Source: JAGVSZ01 sp963747775
Lineage (GTDB): Bacteria; Pseudomonadota; Gammaproteobacteria; Burkholderiales; SG8-39
DNA: 64,000 bases
Direction: 5' to 3'
NCBI GenBank assembly: GCA_963747775.1
Contig: CAVVGT010000009.1
Span: 248,001 to 312,000, forward strand
Positions 15,628 through 24,888 of the stretch are shown piece after piece (the stretch's first letter is position 1; each line of letters starts with the position of its first letter). The position numbers and the translations under genes were made by a program. The notes beneath the pieces are model-generated. The model did no database searches. It had not been told where the DNA came from and saw nothing but the letters and a program-made list of their open reading frames with translations.

Positions 15628-17502
15628 ATGGCCACCCCTCGACGCAGAGCCGCCGCGCGCCGCACCCCGCGCGTCAAGAACATCGTCCCCGACGCCCCGG
15701 ACTTCCGCGACCGGCTCTACATGGCGCCGGTGCACAGCCGGCCCCCGGCGCAGCTCGCCCCGCGCAAGACCCTCCCGGTGCTGAACCAGGCGGACACCAA
15801 CGCCTGCACTGGCTTCGCGCTCGCGAGTGTCGTCCACTGGCTCCTCAAGGAAGCGGACCCGACGCCCGAGCGGGTGTCGCCGTTCATGCTGTACTCGATG
15901 GCGCGGCGCTACGACGAGTTCCGCGGCGCGGAGGCGGACACCGGCTCGAGCCTGCGCGGCGCCCTCAAGGGCTGGCACAAGCACGGCGCCTGCCACGCGA
16001 CGCTGTGGCCGGCGTTGAAGATGCCCAGGGTCCCGCCCGATCCCACGAACGACTGGTGGATCGACGCGGTGCGCCGCCCGCTCGGCGCCTACTACCGCAT
16101 CGAGCCGCAAATGATCGCCGACATGCACGTCGCGCTCGACGAAGTCGGGATCCTGTATGCGAGCGCCGTGTGCCATGCCGGATGGGAAGAGGGCGACGGC
16201 GCGAAGGTCAAGGCGCCGAACTGGTGGGAGATCCCGCGGCGGACCGCGCTCGCCAGCGATGGCGGACACGCTTTCGTCATCGTCGGCTACGACGAGCGCG
16301 GCTTCATCATCCAGAACTCCTGGGGCGATCGCTGGGGCACCCGCGGGCTCGCGCGCCTGACCTACGAGGACTGGCGCGACAATGCGATGGACTGCTGGGT
16401 CGTCCAGATGGGCGTCGTGACCGCGCTGCATCTCGCGGTGGCGCAGGCGCCGACCCTGCGGCTTTCCCCCCAAGGCAAGGTCCAATTGGCCGCCGAGGAG
16501 AGATTGCGCAATCACGAGCTCGCGCCCTTCATCGTCGACATGGAGAACGACGGCGCGCTCTCCACGAGCGGCGACTTCCGCACCAGCGCGGGCGACGTCA
16601 AGGCGCTCGTCTCGACGTACCTCGAGCGCGCACGGTCGGATTGGGGTCTCGGGCCGTACGACGCGGTGGACATCGCGGTGTACGCGCACGGCGGGCTCGT
16701 CTCGGAGAAAGGCGCCGCGGACGCGGCCGCGCGCTGGATCCCCGCGCTCTACGAGAACCACATCTTCCCGGTCTTCCTGATGTGGGAGACCGATCTCTTC
16801 AAGACGCTGGAGAACATCGCCAAGGAGCTGATCCTCGGCGAGCCGCGCCGGACCGCCGGCCTGCAGCGGTGGTGGAACGAGCGCATCGAGAAGCTCTTCG
16901 CGGGCCCCGGCACCGCGGTCTGGAGCGAGATCAAGGAGAACGCCGAGCTGATCACCGGGTCGGCGCAGGGCGGCGGCATGATCCTCTACAAGGCGGCGAC
17001 CGAGTCCCCGGCGTTCAATCCGCGCCGCGACCGCCTCCATCTCGTCGGCCATTCGGCCGGCGCGGTCGTGCACGCGCACCTGGTCGACGCGCTCGCGCCG
17101 CGCGGCTGGAAGTTCCACACCGTGAACTTGATGGCCCCGGCGGCGCGGGTGGACCTCTTCAAGGCGAAGCTGCTGCCGCACATCAGGAACCGCAAGGTCC
17201 TGCAGTACAACCAGTGGCACCTGTCGGACACGCTCGAGCGCGCCGACTCGACCTGCCGGGCGATCCTCGGTTACGGGCGCTCGCTGCTGTACCTCGTTTC
17301 GCGGGCCTGCGAGGGCGGGACGCCTACGCCGCTCGTCGGCATGGAGACCGCCTTCGAGGAGATCCGGCAGCTCTCCCTCGACAACGTCAAGGCCTACACC
17401 GCGCAGTGCGCCGACTCGGCCGCGAGCACGCACGGCGCCTTCGACGACGACGACGTCACGGTGAAGAGCGTGATCCGGCGCATCAAGGCCGCGCGGGGTT
17501 GA
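15628..17502 (+). CDS. papain-like (C1) peptidase fused to alpha/beta hydrolase
   Basis: A 624-residue two-domain protein. The N-terminal domain (about residues 20-275) is a C1A cysteine peptidase: oxyanion Gln54, nucleophile Cys60 in N-A-C-T-G-F-A-L, His214 in G-G-H-A-F-V-I-V-G-Y, and Asn230 in Q-N-S-W-G. All four catalytic positions are intact, so activity is expected. The C-terminal domain (about 330-600) looks like an alpha/beta hydrolase: Y-A-H-G-G near residue 355 and a nucleophile elbow G-H-S-A-G with Ser476. No signal peptide is visible and the first 20 residues are strongly basic. There is no propeptide of the usual kind. The start ATG 15628 precedes the conserved P-D-x-R-D region. 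Neighbours give no functional hint. Confidence 0.85.
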   Translation: MATPRRRAAARRTPRVKNIVPDAPDFRDRLYMAPVHSRPPAQLAPRKTLPVLNQADTNACTGFALASVVHWLLKEADPTPERVSPFMLYSMARRYDEFRGAEADTGSSLRGALKGWHKHGACHATLWPALKMPRVPPDPTNDWWIDAVRRPLGAYYRIEPQMIADMHVALDEVGILYASAVCHAGWEEGDGAKVKAPNWWEIPRRTALASDGGHAFVIVGYDERGFIIQNSWGDRWGTRGLARLTYEDWRDNAMDCWVVQMGVVTALHLAVAQAPTLRLSPQGKVQLAAEERLRNHELAPFIVDMENDGALSTSGDFRTSAGDVKALVSTYLERARSDWGLGPYDAVDIAVYAHGGLVSEKGAADAAARWIPALYENHIFPVFLMWETDLFKTLENIAKELILGEPRRTAGLQRWWNERIEKLFAGPGTAVWSEIKENAELITGSAQGGGMILYKAATESPAFNPRRDRLHLVGHSAGAVVHAHLVDALAPRGWKFHTVNLMAPAARVDLFKAKLLPHIRNRKVLQYNQWHLSDTLERADSTCRAILGYGRSLLYLVSRACEGGTPTPLVGMETAFEEIRQLSLDNVKAYTAQCADSAASTHGAFDDDDVTVKSVIRRIKAARG

Positions 17503-17505
17503 TTG

Positions 17506-17572
17506 TCGTCCCGGCGGAAGCCGGGATCGAGGGAAGCCTGCACCGGACTCCGGCGTTCGCCGGAGCGACGCG
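17506..17572. repeat. REP-like paired-hairpin repeat in convergent gap
   Basis: The 71 bases between two convergent stops are made of two hairpins: CCCGGC-GGAA-GCCGGG and CTCCGGC-GTTC-GCCGGAG, in inverted arrangement starting GTCGTCCCGG and ending GGAGCGAC. This is the layout of the short extragenic palindromes that are dispersed in many proteobacterial genomes. It may also act as a terminator for both genes. Only one copy is seen in this window. Confidence 0.6.
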
Positions 17573-17573
17573 A

Positions 17574-18725
17574 CTAGGGGCTGAGCATCCGATCGATCTG
17601 CGCGATGTAGTCGTGCGCGCGGATCTCCTCGCCGACCGAGTGCGTCGCCGCCTCCTCGAGGATGGCGCGGATGGTCTTCAGGCTCTCGCCCATCCACAAG
17701 TACTTGGGCGAGGACGAGTAGAGCGTCCGGCGCAGCGTCTCCACCTCGTCGTGCAACTCGCGCAGCAGCGGATCGTCGCTGCGGGCGCTGTCGACCCGCT
17801 TCGCGAGCGCCTTCGCGAACCCCTTCGCCGCATCGGTATTGAGATGCGTGTAGCGCTCCGGCGGCGGCTGTGGCTTGGGCGGCTGCTCGGGCTCGGGCTC
17901 TGCTGCGCGCGGCGGCGGCGCGGCCTCGATCGGCTCGACGACGGGCGGCGGCTCGAGCGCTTGCGCCGCTTCGTCGGGCTGCGGCGCTTCGGGCGGAATC
18001 GCGGGCTCGAACGGTTTCGGAGGCTCGGGCGGTTTCAGGGGCTCGGGCGCTGCCTTGGGCGGCAGGACGAGCTTTTTGCGCGCGCCCGTCGAGCGAGTCG
18101 GCAGGATCCCGTCGAGCCAGGTCGGCAACGCCTTGTCGGCCGGCGGCTTCGGCGGTTCCGCGGCTCGCTTCTCCTCCCGCGGGGCGGGCGCCGGCGGCGC
18201 CGCAACCGGCTCGGGCGGCGCGGGTGCGACCGGCTCGGGCGGCGCGGCGGCTTTCTGCCCTTCAACCGGTCGTGCCGTTTCTTTCTTGTCGGCCTTCGCA
18301 GCCTTCGCGGCCTTCTCGGTCTTTTCGATCTTCTCGGGTTTCTCCGTCTTCTCCGCCTGCGCGGGAGCCGGCATCGCCACCGACGCCACCACGACCGGGG
18401 GCGCGTGCGCAGAGACCGGTCGCGGGTAGTTCGCGTCGTTTTCAGCGAGCTTCTTCGCGATCGCGCGCTCCACGTCGATGTCGAGCTTGTCGGCGAGACG
18501 CAGCGTGTGGAGGATCAGGTCGGCGATCGCCTCCGCGGCGGCCTCGCGCTTGTACTCGCTCTCGATGCGCTGCGACTGCGCGTCGGTGAGCCAGCGGAAG
18601 AGATCGAGGAGCATGCCCGCCTCGCCCGCGAGGGCGATCGCGAGGTTTCGCGGGTTGTGCAACTCGTCCCAGCCCCGCTCCGCCGCAAACGCGGCGAGCC
18701 GGGCCTGCAATGCCTGCACGTCCAT
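17574..18725 (-). CDS. MazG-like protein with long charged/proline linker and extra C-terminal domain
   Basis: A 383-residue protein. Residues 1-105 match the small MazG-like nucleotide pyrophosphohydrolases (RS21-C6 type): H-N-P-R-N-L-A-I-A-L, then G-E-A-G-M-L-L-D-L-F-R-W-L, then A-I-A-D-L-I-L, then L-R-L-A-D-K-L. In active relatives the metal is held by E-x-x-E and E-x-x-D; here these read E-A-G-M and A-I-A-D, so two of four ligands are gone. Residues 105-290 are a lysine/glutamate and then proline/alanine-rich low-complexity linker. The last 90 residues form an unrecognised helical domain. The start ATG 18725 fits the family. Loss of hydrolase activity and a switch to a binding or scaffold role is my inference. 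Confidence 0.7.
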   Translation of the reverse strand: MDVQALQARLAAFAAERGWDELHNPRNLAIALAGEAGMLLDLFRWLTDAQSQRIESEYKREAAAEAIADLILHTLRLADKLDIDVERAIAKKLAENDANYPRPVSAHAPPVVVASVAMPAPAQAEKTEKPEKIEKTEKAAKAAKADKKETARPVEGQKAAAPPEPVAPAPPEPVAAPPAPAPREEKRAAEPPKPPADKALPTWLDGILPTRSTGARKKLVLPPKAAPEPLKPPEPPKPFEPAIPPEAPQPDEAAQALEPPPVVEPIEAAPPPRAAEPEPEQPPKPQPPPERYTHLNTDAAKGFAKALAKRVDSARSDDPLLRELHDEVETLRRTLYSSSPKYLWMGESLKTIRAILEEAATHSVGEEIRAHDYIAQIDRMLSP

Positions 18726-18839
18726 CGGCGCTCCCTGATGCCGAACTTGACCGCGAATGATGCCGGTTAGTACCGGTGCCGCGCCAGAGTCTCCCGCGCG
18801 GCACGCAGGCATTGTGGCACGCGCGCCGCTGCGCCGGGC

Positions 18840-21800
18840 TCAGCCTTCGCGCCAGCCGGCGAGCAGCGGGAAGTACAACCCGAGCCGATCGACGTCGCCG
18901 AGCGCGCGCGCGTAGCGCGCGAGCTGCGCGGCATACCGCTCGCGCTCGCGCTCGAGAAAGGCGTCCACGTCCGCGCCCTGGTGTTGGCTGGTCTTGTAGT
19001 CGACGACCCAGCGCGCACCCGATTCGTCCCGGAACAGCCGGTCGATCGCCAGCCGAAGGACCGTCCCGTCGACGCGGCCGGTGATGCGATATTCGGTGGC
19101 CGCCTCCCGGTGCGGTCCGAGCACCCACCGCCCGCGCGGATCCGCGATCGCCCGCGCGAGCGCGGTCAACACGCGCTCCACCGCGTCCGCGCGCTCGGAC
19201 GCGGGCACGTCGCGGGCGGCGAGCTCGGCCTGCACGGTGGGGCGGAGCCGCTCGACGCGCGCCGCGTCCCACCCGGCGAGCGCATCGTCGGCGATGCGCT
19301 GCAGCCAACGATGGACGACGCTCCCCACGTGCCTTGCGGTTTCGCCCACCCAGGAGAATTCGATCTCGTCCTGCGCGCGCACCTCGTCGTCGGGCGCGTC
19401 CCAGACGGCCGGCGCCGGAGGCCGCGCGAGCGTCCAGCCCGATGCGAGCCGCTGCAGCGACTGGTCGAGTGCCGTCGGTGCGCGGGCTGCGCCGTCGTCC
19501 ATCCGATCGGCCCCGGCGGCCGCGGCCGCGAAAAACGCCGCGACGACCGGCCAGAGCTTCGCAAGCAGCGTGTGCGCGCCGGGCGGGCGCGGCAAACCCG
19601 TCCGGCCGTCGAGCGCGGCGACACCGAGCAGATGCAGTCGGCGCCGCGCACGCGTGGCCGCGACATAGAGGAGGCGCCCCGCCTCGTGTCCGGCCCGCTC
19701 CGCGTCGAGCCGCCTGAGCCACGCGTAGATCGCGTCGCCGTCCGCGCCGGCCTCCTCGATCGGGGCGACCAGCAGCTGGCCCTCATCGCCGGCGCGCGCC
19801 GGGCGTTCCATCCATAGGAACAGGCGCTTCTCGTCGGTGCGCGGCGCGCGCCCCAGGCCGGGAACGATCACGTGGTCGAACTCGAGGCCCTTGGCCTTGT
19901 GGATCGTCATGATCTGCACGTCGTTCTCGCGCGCGTGCACGTCGGGCAACGCCCAGAGCTCGGCGACGCGCGACTCGAACGCGGCCAGGTCCGGGAGCGC
20001 GCCCCCGTTCTCTGCCGCCTCCAGCGCATCGAGGTAGATCCCGGCGTCCTCGAGGTCGGTCGCGTTCGCGACGCACGCAGGGCCGCCGAGCGCGAGCCAG
20101 GTCTCTTCGACCCGATCGCGCAGGCTGCTGCGCAGACGCTGCGCAGCCGACGCATCCATCACCGCGCGTACACGCACGAGCCGCGCGCGCCCGTCGTCGG
20201 TCAGCCGCGCGAGGCACCCCTCGTCGCGCATCAGCTCCGCGACAGTGCGGACGTCGTCGCCTTCCGCGAGCGCCGCGAGGTCGGCGAGCGTGAGGCCGCA
20301 CCACGGCGCACGCAGCACCGCGAGCCAGGCCAGTCGGTCGGCCGGATGCGCCGACGCACGGGTGAGCGCCAGCAGGTCCTGCACCACCGGACGCGCGCCG
20401 AGCGGTTCGATCTCGATCGCGCGGAAGCGCAAGCCCGCCGCGCGCAGCTGCGGCACGATCTCGCGCAGCTGGCCGCGGTTGCGCACCAGCACCGCGACGC
20501 TCGCGTCGGTCTCCGTCTCTCGTACCCGCCCGACGAGGTCGACGACGCGCGCCGCCTCGCCCGCGTCGTCGCCGTCGAAGAACGGGTGCACCTCGACCGG
20601 CACGCCCGGCCGGGCCGCGTGCACCGCCGCCGACGCCGCGTAGGGCACTGCGCCCGCGGCCACGTCCTCGCGCCCGGGCATCACCTGCCCGAACGTTGCG
20701 TTCACCCACTCGACGATGCCCGCCTGCGAGCGGAAGTTCGCAGTGAGCCGGACCGGCGTCAGCGCGACGCTGCCGATCCGCGCGTACTCCCAGGCGCGCA
20801 GGAACTCGCCGACCTCCGCCTCGCGGAAGCGGTAGATCGACTGCATCGGATCGCCCACCACGAACAGCGTGCGCCCGTCGCCCGGCTCCCAGCCTGCGGT
20901 GAGCTTCGCGATCAGCTCGTACTGCGTGATCGAGGTGTCCTGAAACTCGTCCACCAGCAGATGGCGGATCCGGTAATCGAGCGCGAGCGCGAGATCGGTC
21001 GGCGTCTCGTCGTCGCCGAGCGCGCGCAGCGCCGCTTGCGCGACCTCGGTGAAATCCACCTGCCCGCGCGCCTGGCAGACGACCTTGAGCTGCGCGAGCG
21101 CGTGCGGCAGCAGGTTGCCGATGGCCGCCAGCGCCTCCCACTGCGCTTCGCTGTAGGTCGCCGGCGGCACCTTCTGCAACGCCGCGAGCGCCGTGCGCAG
21201 CGCCTCGCCGCCACGGGAGCCCGCGAGCGCCTGCGCCTCCTGCGAGCGCCTGCGCCATTCACCCTGCTTGGTCAACAGCGCCGCCGCACGCGCCTGCCAC
21301 GCGTCGGCGTCGGCCGCCGGCGCGGCGGGATCGAGCTCGTGGGCGCGCGCAGCGAGCCTGTCGCGCTCGTCTGCGAGCGCGGCCTCGAGCGCGGTGCGGT
21401 CGAGCCGCCGGAGGTGCCGGATCCAGTGGTCGCGTCGTCGTAGCATGCCGGCGAGCAGCTGCTCGACGCGCGCGACGTCGTTGTCGAGGTGCGCGAGCAG
21501 GTGCGCCACGTCGGCGGCGACGTCGTGACGGGACTCGACCTCCTCGAGCGTCGCGCGCGCGGCCGCGAGGTAGAGCTCGTCGGCGTCCTCCACGATCTCG
21601 GGCGAGGCGCCGAACTGGGACAGGATCGGCATCTGCCGCGCGAGGGACGCGCACAGCGCATCGATCGTCTGGATGCGCAGGCGCGTGGGGTTCTCGGCGA
21701 TGCGCCAGCCGTGCCGGTCGTCCTGGCGCCCGACGGCGTGCGCGAGCTCGAGCGTGCGCGCCTCGTGCGGACCGTCCGGCGTCTTCCCCGTGCGCGCTGC

Positions 21801-22025
21801 GTCGAGCGCCCGCAGCACGCGGCTGCGCATCTCGCCCGCCGCCTTGCGGGTGAAGGTGATGGCGACGATCTCCTCCGGCGACTCGACCGTGGCGAGCAGC
21901 AGGAGGGTGCGCTGGATCAGGAGCTCCGTCTTGCCCGACCCGGCGGGCGCCTGCACGATGAACGATCGGCTCCAGTCCAGCGCGCGATCGCGCTCCGCCG
22001 CGTCGGGGACGCGCGCTGCCGTCAT
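18840..22025 (-). CDS. UvrD/AddA-like helicase-nuclease for double-strand break repair
   Basis: A 1061-residue superfamily 1A helicase with a C-terminal nuclease. Walker A is at residues 26-33 (A-P-A-G-S-G-K-T), helicase motif Ia is I-T-F-T-R-K-A-A, motif II is V-D-E-F-Q-D-T, motif III is V-G-D-P-M-Q-S-I-Y-R-F, and motif V/VI is M-T-I-H-K-A-K-G-L-E and Y-V-A-A-T-R-A. A PD-(D/E)xK nuclease site near the end reads A-I-D-R-L-F and V-D-Y-K-T-S. With the gene before it, it resembles the AddAB end-resection complex. Its ATG overlaps the upstream gene's stop (ATGA), so both are made together. It acts on broken DNA ends in the cytoplasm. No RecBCD genes are in view. Confidence 0.88.
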   Translation of the reverse strand: MTAARVPDAAERDRALDWSRSFIVQAPAGSGKTELLIQRTLLLLATVESPEEIVAITFTRKAAGEMRSRVLRALDAARTGKTPDGPHEARTLELAHAVGRQDDRHGWRIAENPTRLRIQTIDALCASLARQMPILSQFGASPEIVEDADELYLAAARATLEEVESRHDVAADVAHLLAHLDNDVARVEQLLAGMLRRRDHWIRHLRRLDRTALEAALADERDRLAARAHELDPAAPAADADAWQARAAALLTKQGEWRRRSQEAQALAGSRGGEALRTALAALQKVPPATYSEAQWEALAAIGNLLPHALAQLKVVCQARGQVDFTEVAQAALRALGDDETPTDLALALDYRIRHLLVDEFQDTSITQYELIAKLTAGWEPGDGRTLFVVGDPMQSIYRFREAEVGEFLRAWEYARIGSVALTPVRLTANFRSQAGIVEWVNATFGQVMPGREDVAAGAVPYAASAAVHAARPGVPVEVHPFFDGDDAGEAARVVDLVGRVRETETDASVAVLVRNRGQLREIVPQLRAAGLRFRAIEIEPLGARPVVQDLLALTRASAHPADRLAWLAVLRAPWCGLTLADLAALAEGDDVRTVAELMRDEGCLARLTDDGRARLVRVRAVMDASAAQRLRSSLRDRVEETWLALGGPACVANATDLEDAGIYLDALEAAENGGALPDLAAFESRVAELWALPDVHARENDVQIMTIHKAKGLEFDHVIVPGLGRAPRTDEKRLFLWMERPARAGDEGQLLVAPIEEAGADGDAIYAWLRRLDAERAGHEAGRLLYVAATRARRRLHLLGVAALDGRTGLPRPPGAHTLLAKLWPVVAAFFAAAAAGADRMDDGAARAPTALDQSLQRLASGWTLARPPAPAVWDAPDDEVRAQDEIEFSWVGETARHVGSVVHRWLQRIADDALAGWDAARVERLRPTVQAELAARDVPASERADAVERVLTALARAIADPRGRWVLGPHREAATEYRITGRVDGTVLRLAIDRLFRDESGARWVVDYKTSQHQGADVDAFLERERERYAAQLARYARALGDVDRLGLYFPLLAGWREG

Positions 22026-24670
22026 TCGCCCTCCTCCGCCACGCCCGCGGCACGCTCGTGGATGCGGCAGAGCGGCTGCAGCGTGCACAGGCGGCAGGTC
22101 TCACCCAGCCGTTTCGGATCCACATCCGCGTTCCCGGCGGCGAATGCGCCCGCGAGCCGCTCGAGCGCGACGCGCCACGCGGCGCGCTGCTCGTCCCAGC
22201 TCACCGCGGGTGGTTTCGTGCCCGACAGTAGGCCGGCTTTGCGCGCCAGTCCCACGAACCTCACATCGCCCGCGCGCACCTGCGCGAAGGCCACTGCGGC
22301 CGCGTCCGGCTCGGCGACGGTGAGATAGAGCGGCAGCTGCGGCTCGTCGGGCCGATCGCCGAGCAGGGAGGGGATTACCGCTCGACCGGTCTTGTAATCG
22401 ATGACGATGCGCTCGCCCGTGGCCAGCAGGTCGACGCGGTCCAGGCGCAGGCTCAGCCTGAGCGTCCCGAGCGCTGCTGCGCACTGCCCTTCGGTGGCGA
22501 GCACCGTGAATCCGCCGCGGCCCCGTTCATGGTCGAGCCACGCCCGTGCGAGCCGGACCAGGCGCTCGCGCTCGATCGCGGCGAAGCGCCCGCCCAACGT
22601 CGTGGGGCGATCGCGCCGCGCGCGCCCGATCGCGTCGTCGGCGGCCACGGCGAGGAGCGCCTCGAGCCCGGCGCCGTCGATCGCGTCGAGGGCATCCTTG
22701 TGCTTGAGCCGTTGCCAAGCCGAGGCGAGCACGCGGTGAACGAGCGTGCCGCGTTCGATGGCGTCCAGCCCCGTGTGCGGTGCGCCGACGCCCTCGGCCC
22801 GGAGTCGATGTGCTGCGAACGCCCGAAAGGCGCATGCCGCCTGGTCCTTGATGAGGGCCGCGCCGCCGTGGACGGCCTCGGTCGGCGGCAGCGCCGGCGC
22901 CTGGCAGTCGTGAATGCGCTCGATCTCGGCGGCGCGATGGATGGCGTCCCGCCAGGTCGGGTACTCGGGCAGCATCAAGTCCGCCTCGCCGACCGACGCG
23001 ATCAGCGGGCTCGGCGCGAGGTCGCGTTCCCCCTCGCGCCGCGGGTAAGAGAGCACGACTTCGCCGGCGCAGCCGAGCCATTCCGCGGTGAGCTCGCGCG
23101 CGCGCGCGAGCGCCGCCGCGGGCGACGCGTTCGGAACGCCCGCGGCGCGCTGCACGCCCACGGGGATGAACGGATTGAGGTGCGCCGGTGTGGGCCACGC
23201 CTCGTCCGAAAGGCCCATGACCCACAGATGATCGAAGCTCATCCCGGCGGCCTCGATCAGACCGAGGATCTGCACCGGCACCTCGGGCGTTTCCGGCTGA
23301 AAGAGCGACTCGGAGGCCATGCGGCCAAGCCGGGCGAGTGCCGCGTCGAAGCCGAGCTTGCCCAGGACCCGATCGAGGCACGCGAACCGCGCGACCACTT
23401 CGTGCCACTTCTTCAGCGTCTGGTACTCGGCGGAGTCGAGCACGCGCTCGCCGGGAAAGCCGAGCAGCGAGAGTGCCTCGCTGAACGCGCGGGCCCAGTC
23501 CCCGGGGGCGCGCGGTACGAACAGGCGCTCCTTCCGGAACGCGGCAAAAGCCGCGAGCGTGCGTGCAAGCGCGGGCGCCTCGTCGGCCATTTCGACCAGA
23601 CGATCGAGCTTGATGAGCGGTTCGGCGCGCATCCGCAGTCGCGCATCGAGCCGAGCACGTCGGTGCAGCTCCGACTCCGCACCGGCGATGAACGGCGAGC
23701 GGATGAGGCTGCTCGCCCGCTCGAACTCGATCTCGCGGCCGCCGAGCGCGAGCGCGGTGAGCGCGTGCGCGACGAGCGGATACCGGGACAGCGGATCGCC
23801 GAGCGAGATATTGAACGGCAGGACGGTCGCGGTCCGACCCGGGTCCATCGTTTGGGCGAGCACACGACGCAGCGCGCTCTTGCGCGCGGCAAGATCGGGC
23901 ACGACGATGGCGATGCGCGCGCGGCCATTCGCTTCGAGTCGCGCCCGCGCCCAGCGCGCTGCCCTGAGTATCTCGTCGCGCGCGTCGAGGGCCGCGACGC
24001 GCACTGCGGCGCCCGCGCGGCGCGCGGGACCGCAGCTCGCGAGCCGGACGCCGCTCGCCGCGAGGTCTTTCAGGAAGGCCTGCTGCTGCGGTGTCACGAC
24101 GTCGAACCCGTACGCGACGAGCAGCTTTGGCTTCTTCACGAGCGCGTTTCCAAGCGTGCCCCGGACGGCTGCGGGCAAGCGCGCGCGGTCCGTCACGCGG
24201 TCGCGGTTCGTCCGCGCGCCGTAAGCCTGTGCCCAGTCGGCGAACGCGGCGCCGTCCTCGTCGAGCGGGACGTGCCCGAGCGGGTCCAGGAGTCGCCACG
24301 CATGCGCGAGCTCCCAGGCCTCGGCCGCGCGCGCCCCGGTTTCGGGTACCGCGAGGAGGCTGCCGCCGACCGGAGACCGGCGCACGACCTCTTCCCACAG
24401 GCTCTGCGCCTGATCCGGCGTCAGGAGGAGCGGCAGCTCCGCTCCGGCCTCGGAGTAAAGCGCATCGTCGTAGAGCCGCTCGACGAACGCCGGATACGGC
24501 AGGATGTCCGCGGTTTCCCACACCGCGCGTCCCGCGGCAACCTGTCGCTGATCGAACTCCGCAGCGAGCGCCTGGGCGAGCCGGCGGTTAGGCGTGAGGA
24601 CCGTTGCCGCCCCCGCCGCGTGGGCGTCCGCGAGCCGCGCGAACAGTTCCTCTCTGGTCAACGCAGGCAT
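22022..24670 (-). CDS. AddB-like PD-(D/E)xK nuclease, probable DNA repair protein
   Basis: An 882-residue partner of the downstream AddA-like helicase; it matches the AddB-like group annotated as probable DNA repair protein (about 900 residues). The N-terminal half is a degenerate helicase region without a Walker A. The C-terminal nuclease motif is I-V-I-D-Y-K-T-G-R. Four cysteines are placed as in AddB iron-sulfur nucleases: one in Q-A-A-C-A-F near residue 610, three in C-R-L-C-T-L-Q-P-L-C near residue 865. The start is taken at ATG 24670 (M-P-A-L-T-R-E-E-L-F); in-frame starts at 24682 and GTG 24709 are possible. It is the first gene of the two-gene operon. Confidence 0.85.
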   Translation of the reverse strand: MPALTREELFARLADAHAAGAATVLTPNRRLAQALAAEFDQRQVAAGRAVWETADILPYPAFVERLYDDALYSEAGAELPLLLTPDQAQSLWEEVVRRSPVGGSLLAVPETGARAAEAWELAHAWRLLDPLGHVPLDEDGAAFADWAQAYGARTNRDRVTDRARLPAAVRGTLGNALVKKPKLLVAYGFDVVTPQQQAFLKDLAASGVRLASCGPARRAGAAVRVAALDARDEILRAARWARARLEANGRARIAIVVPDLAARKSALRRVLAQTMDPGRTATVLPFNISLGDPLSRYPLVAHALTALALGGREIEFERASSLIRSPFIAGAESELHRRARLDARLRMRAEPLIKLDRLVEMADEAPALARTLAAFAAFRKERLFVPRAPGDWARAFSEALSLLGFPGERVLDSAEYQTLKKWHEVVARFACLDRVLGKLGFDAALARLGRMASESLFQPETPEVPVQILGLIEAAGMSFDHLWVMGLSDEAWPTPAHLNPFIPVGVQRAAGVPNASPAAALARARELTAEWLGCAGEVVLSYPRREGERDLAPSPLIASVGEADLMLPEYPTWRDAIHRAAEIERIHDCQAPALPPTEAVHGGAALIKDQAACAFRAFAAHRLRAEGVGAPHTGLDAIERGTLVHRVLASAWQRLKHKDALDAIDGAGLEALLAVAADDAIGRARRDRPTTLGGRFAAIERERLVRLARAWLDHERGRGGFTVLATEGQCAAALGTLRLSLRLDRVDLLATGERIVIDYKTGRAVIPSLLGDRPDEPQLPLYLTVAEPDAAAVAFAQVRAGDVRFVGLARKAGLLSGTKPPAVSWDEQRAAWRVALERLAGAFAAGNADVDPKRLGETCRLCTLQPLCRIHERAAGVAEEGE

Positions 24671-24726
24671 GGCGTCCGGCATCGCGCCGGATGATAGGTC
24701 ACCCGACACGGAGGCGCCCGGCCCGC

Positions 24727-24888
24727 TCAGCGTTGCGCGCTCTGAACCGTGTGTGACGGCGGCGCGGGCTGCGAACGTACGTCCGGGTCGTCGCCGAAGA
24801 AACCGGTCAGGAGGATGGCGAGGAAGCCCGCGATCGCCACGGCGCGATCGCCCGCGTTCGACGTGCGCGACTCGTCGAGGGTGCTCAT
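24727..24888 (-). CDS. small membrane protein, 53 aa
   Basis: A short gene with a good ribosome site (GGAGG five bases before ATG 24888). The product has a polar N-terminus, one hydrophobic segment at residues 16-31 (V-A-I-A-G-F-L-A-I-L-L-T-G-F-F) and a polar tail. It resembles no family I know; a single-pass inner-membrane peptide is the simplest reading. Its ATG overlaps the stop of another tiny gene (ATGA). It ends 57 bases before the AddB-like start and could be co-transcribed with the repair genes. Confidence 0.5.
   Translation of the reverse strand: MSTLDESRTSNAGDRAVAIAGFLAILLTGFFGDDPDVRSQPAPPSHTVQSAQR

Noticed and set aside
15568..17697. A 709-codon minus-strand open frame opposite the protease-hydrolase fusion
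   Set aside because: Arginine- and valine-rich shadow; the plus-strand protein has intact catalytic residues.
22529..24694. A 721-codon plus-strand open frame opposite the AddB-like gene
   Set aside because: Shadow of a gene with iron-sulfur and nuclease motifs on the other strand.
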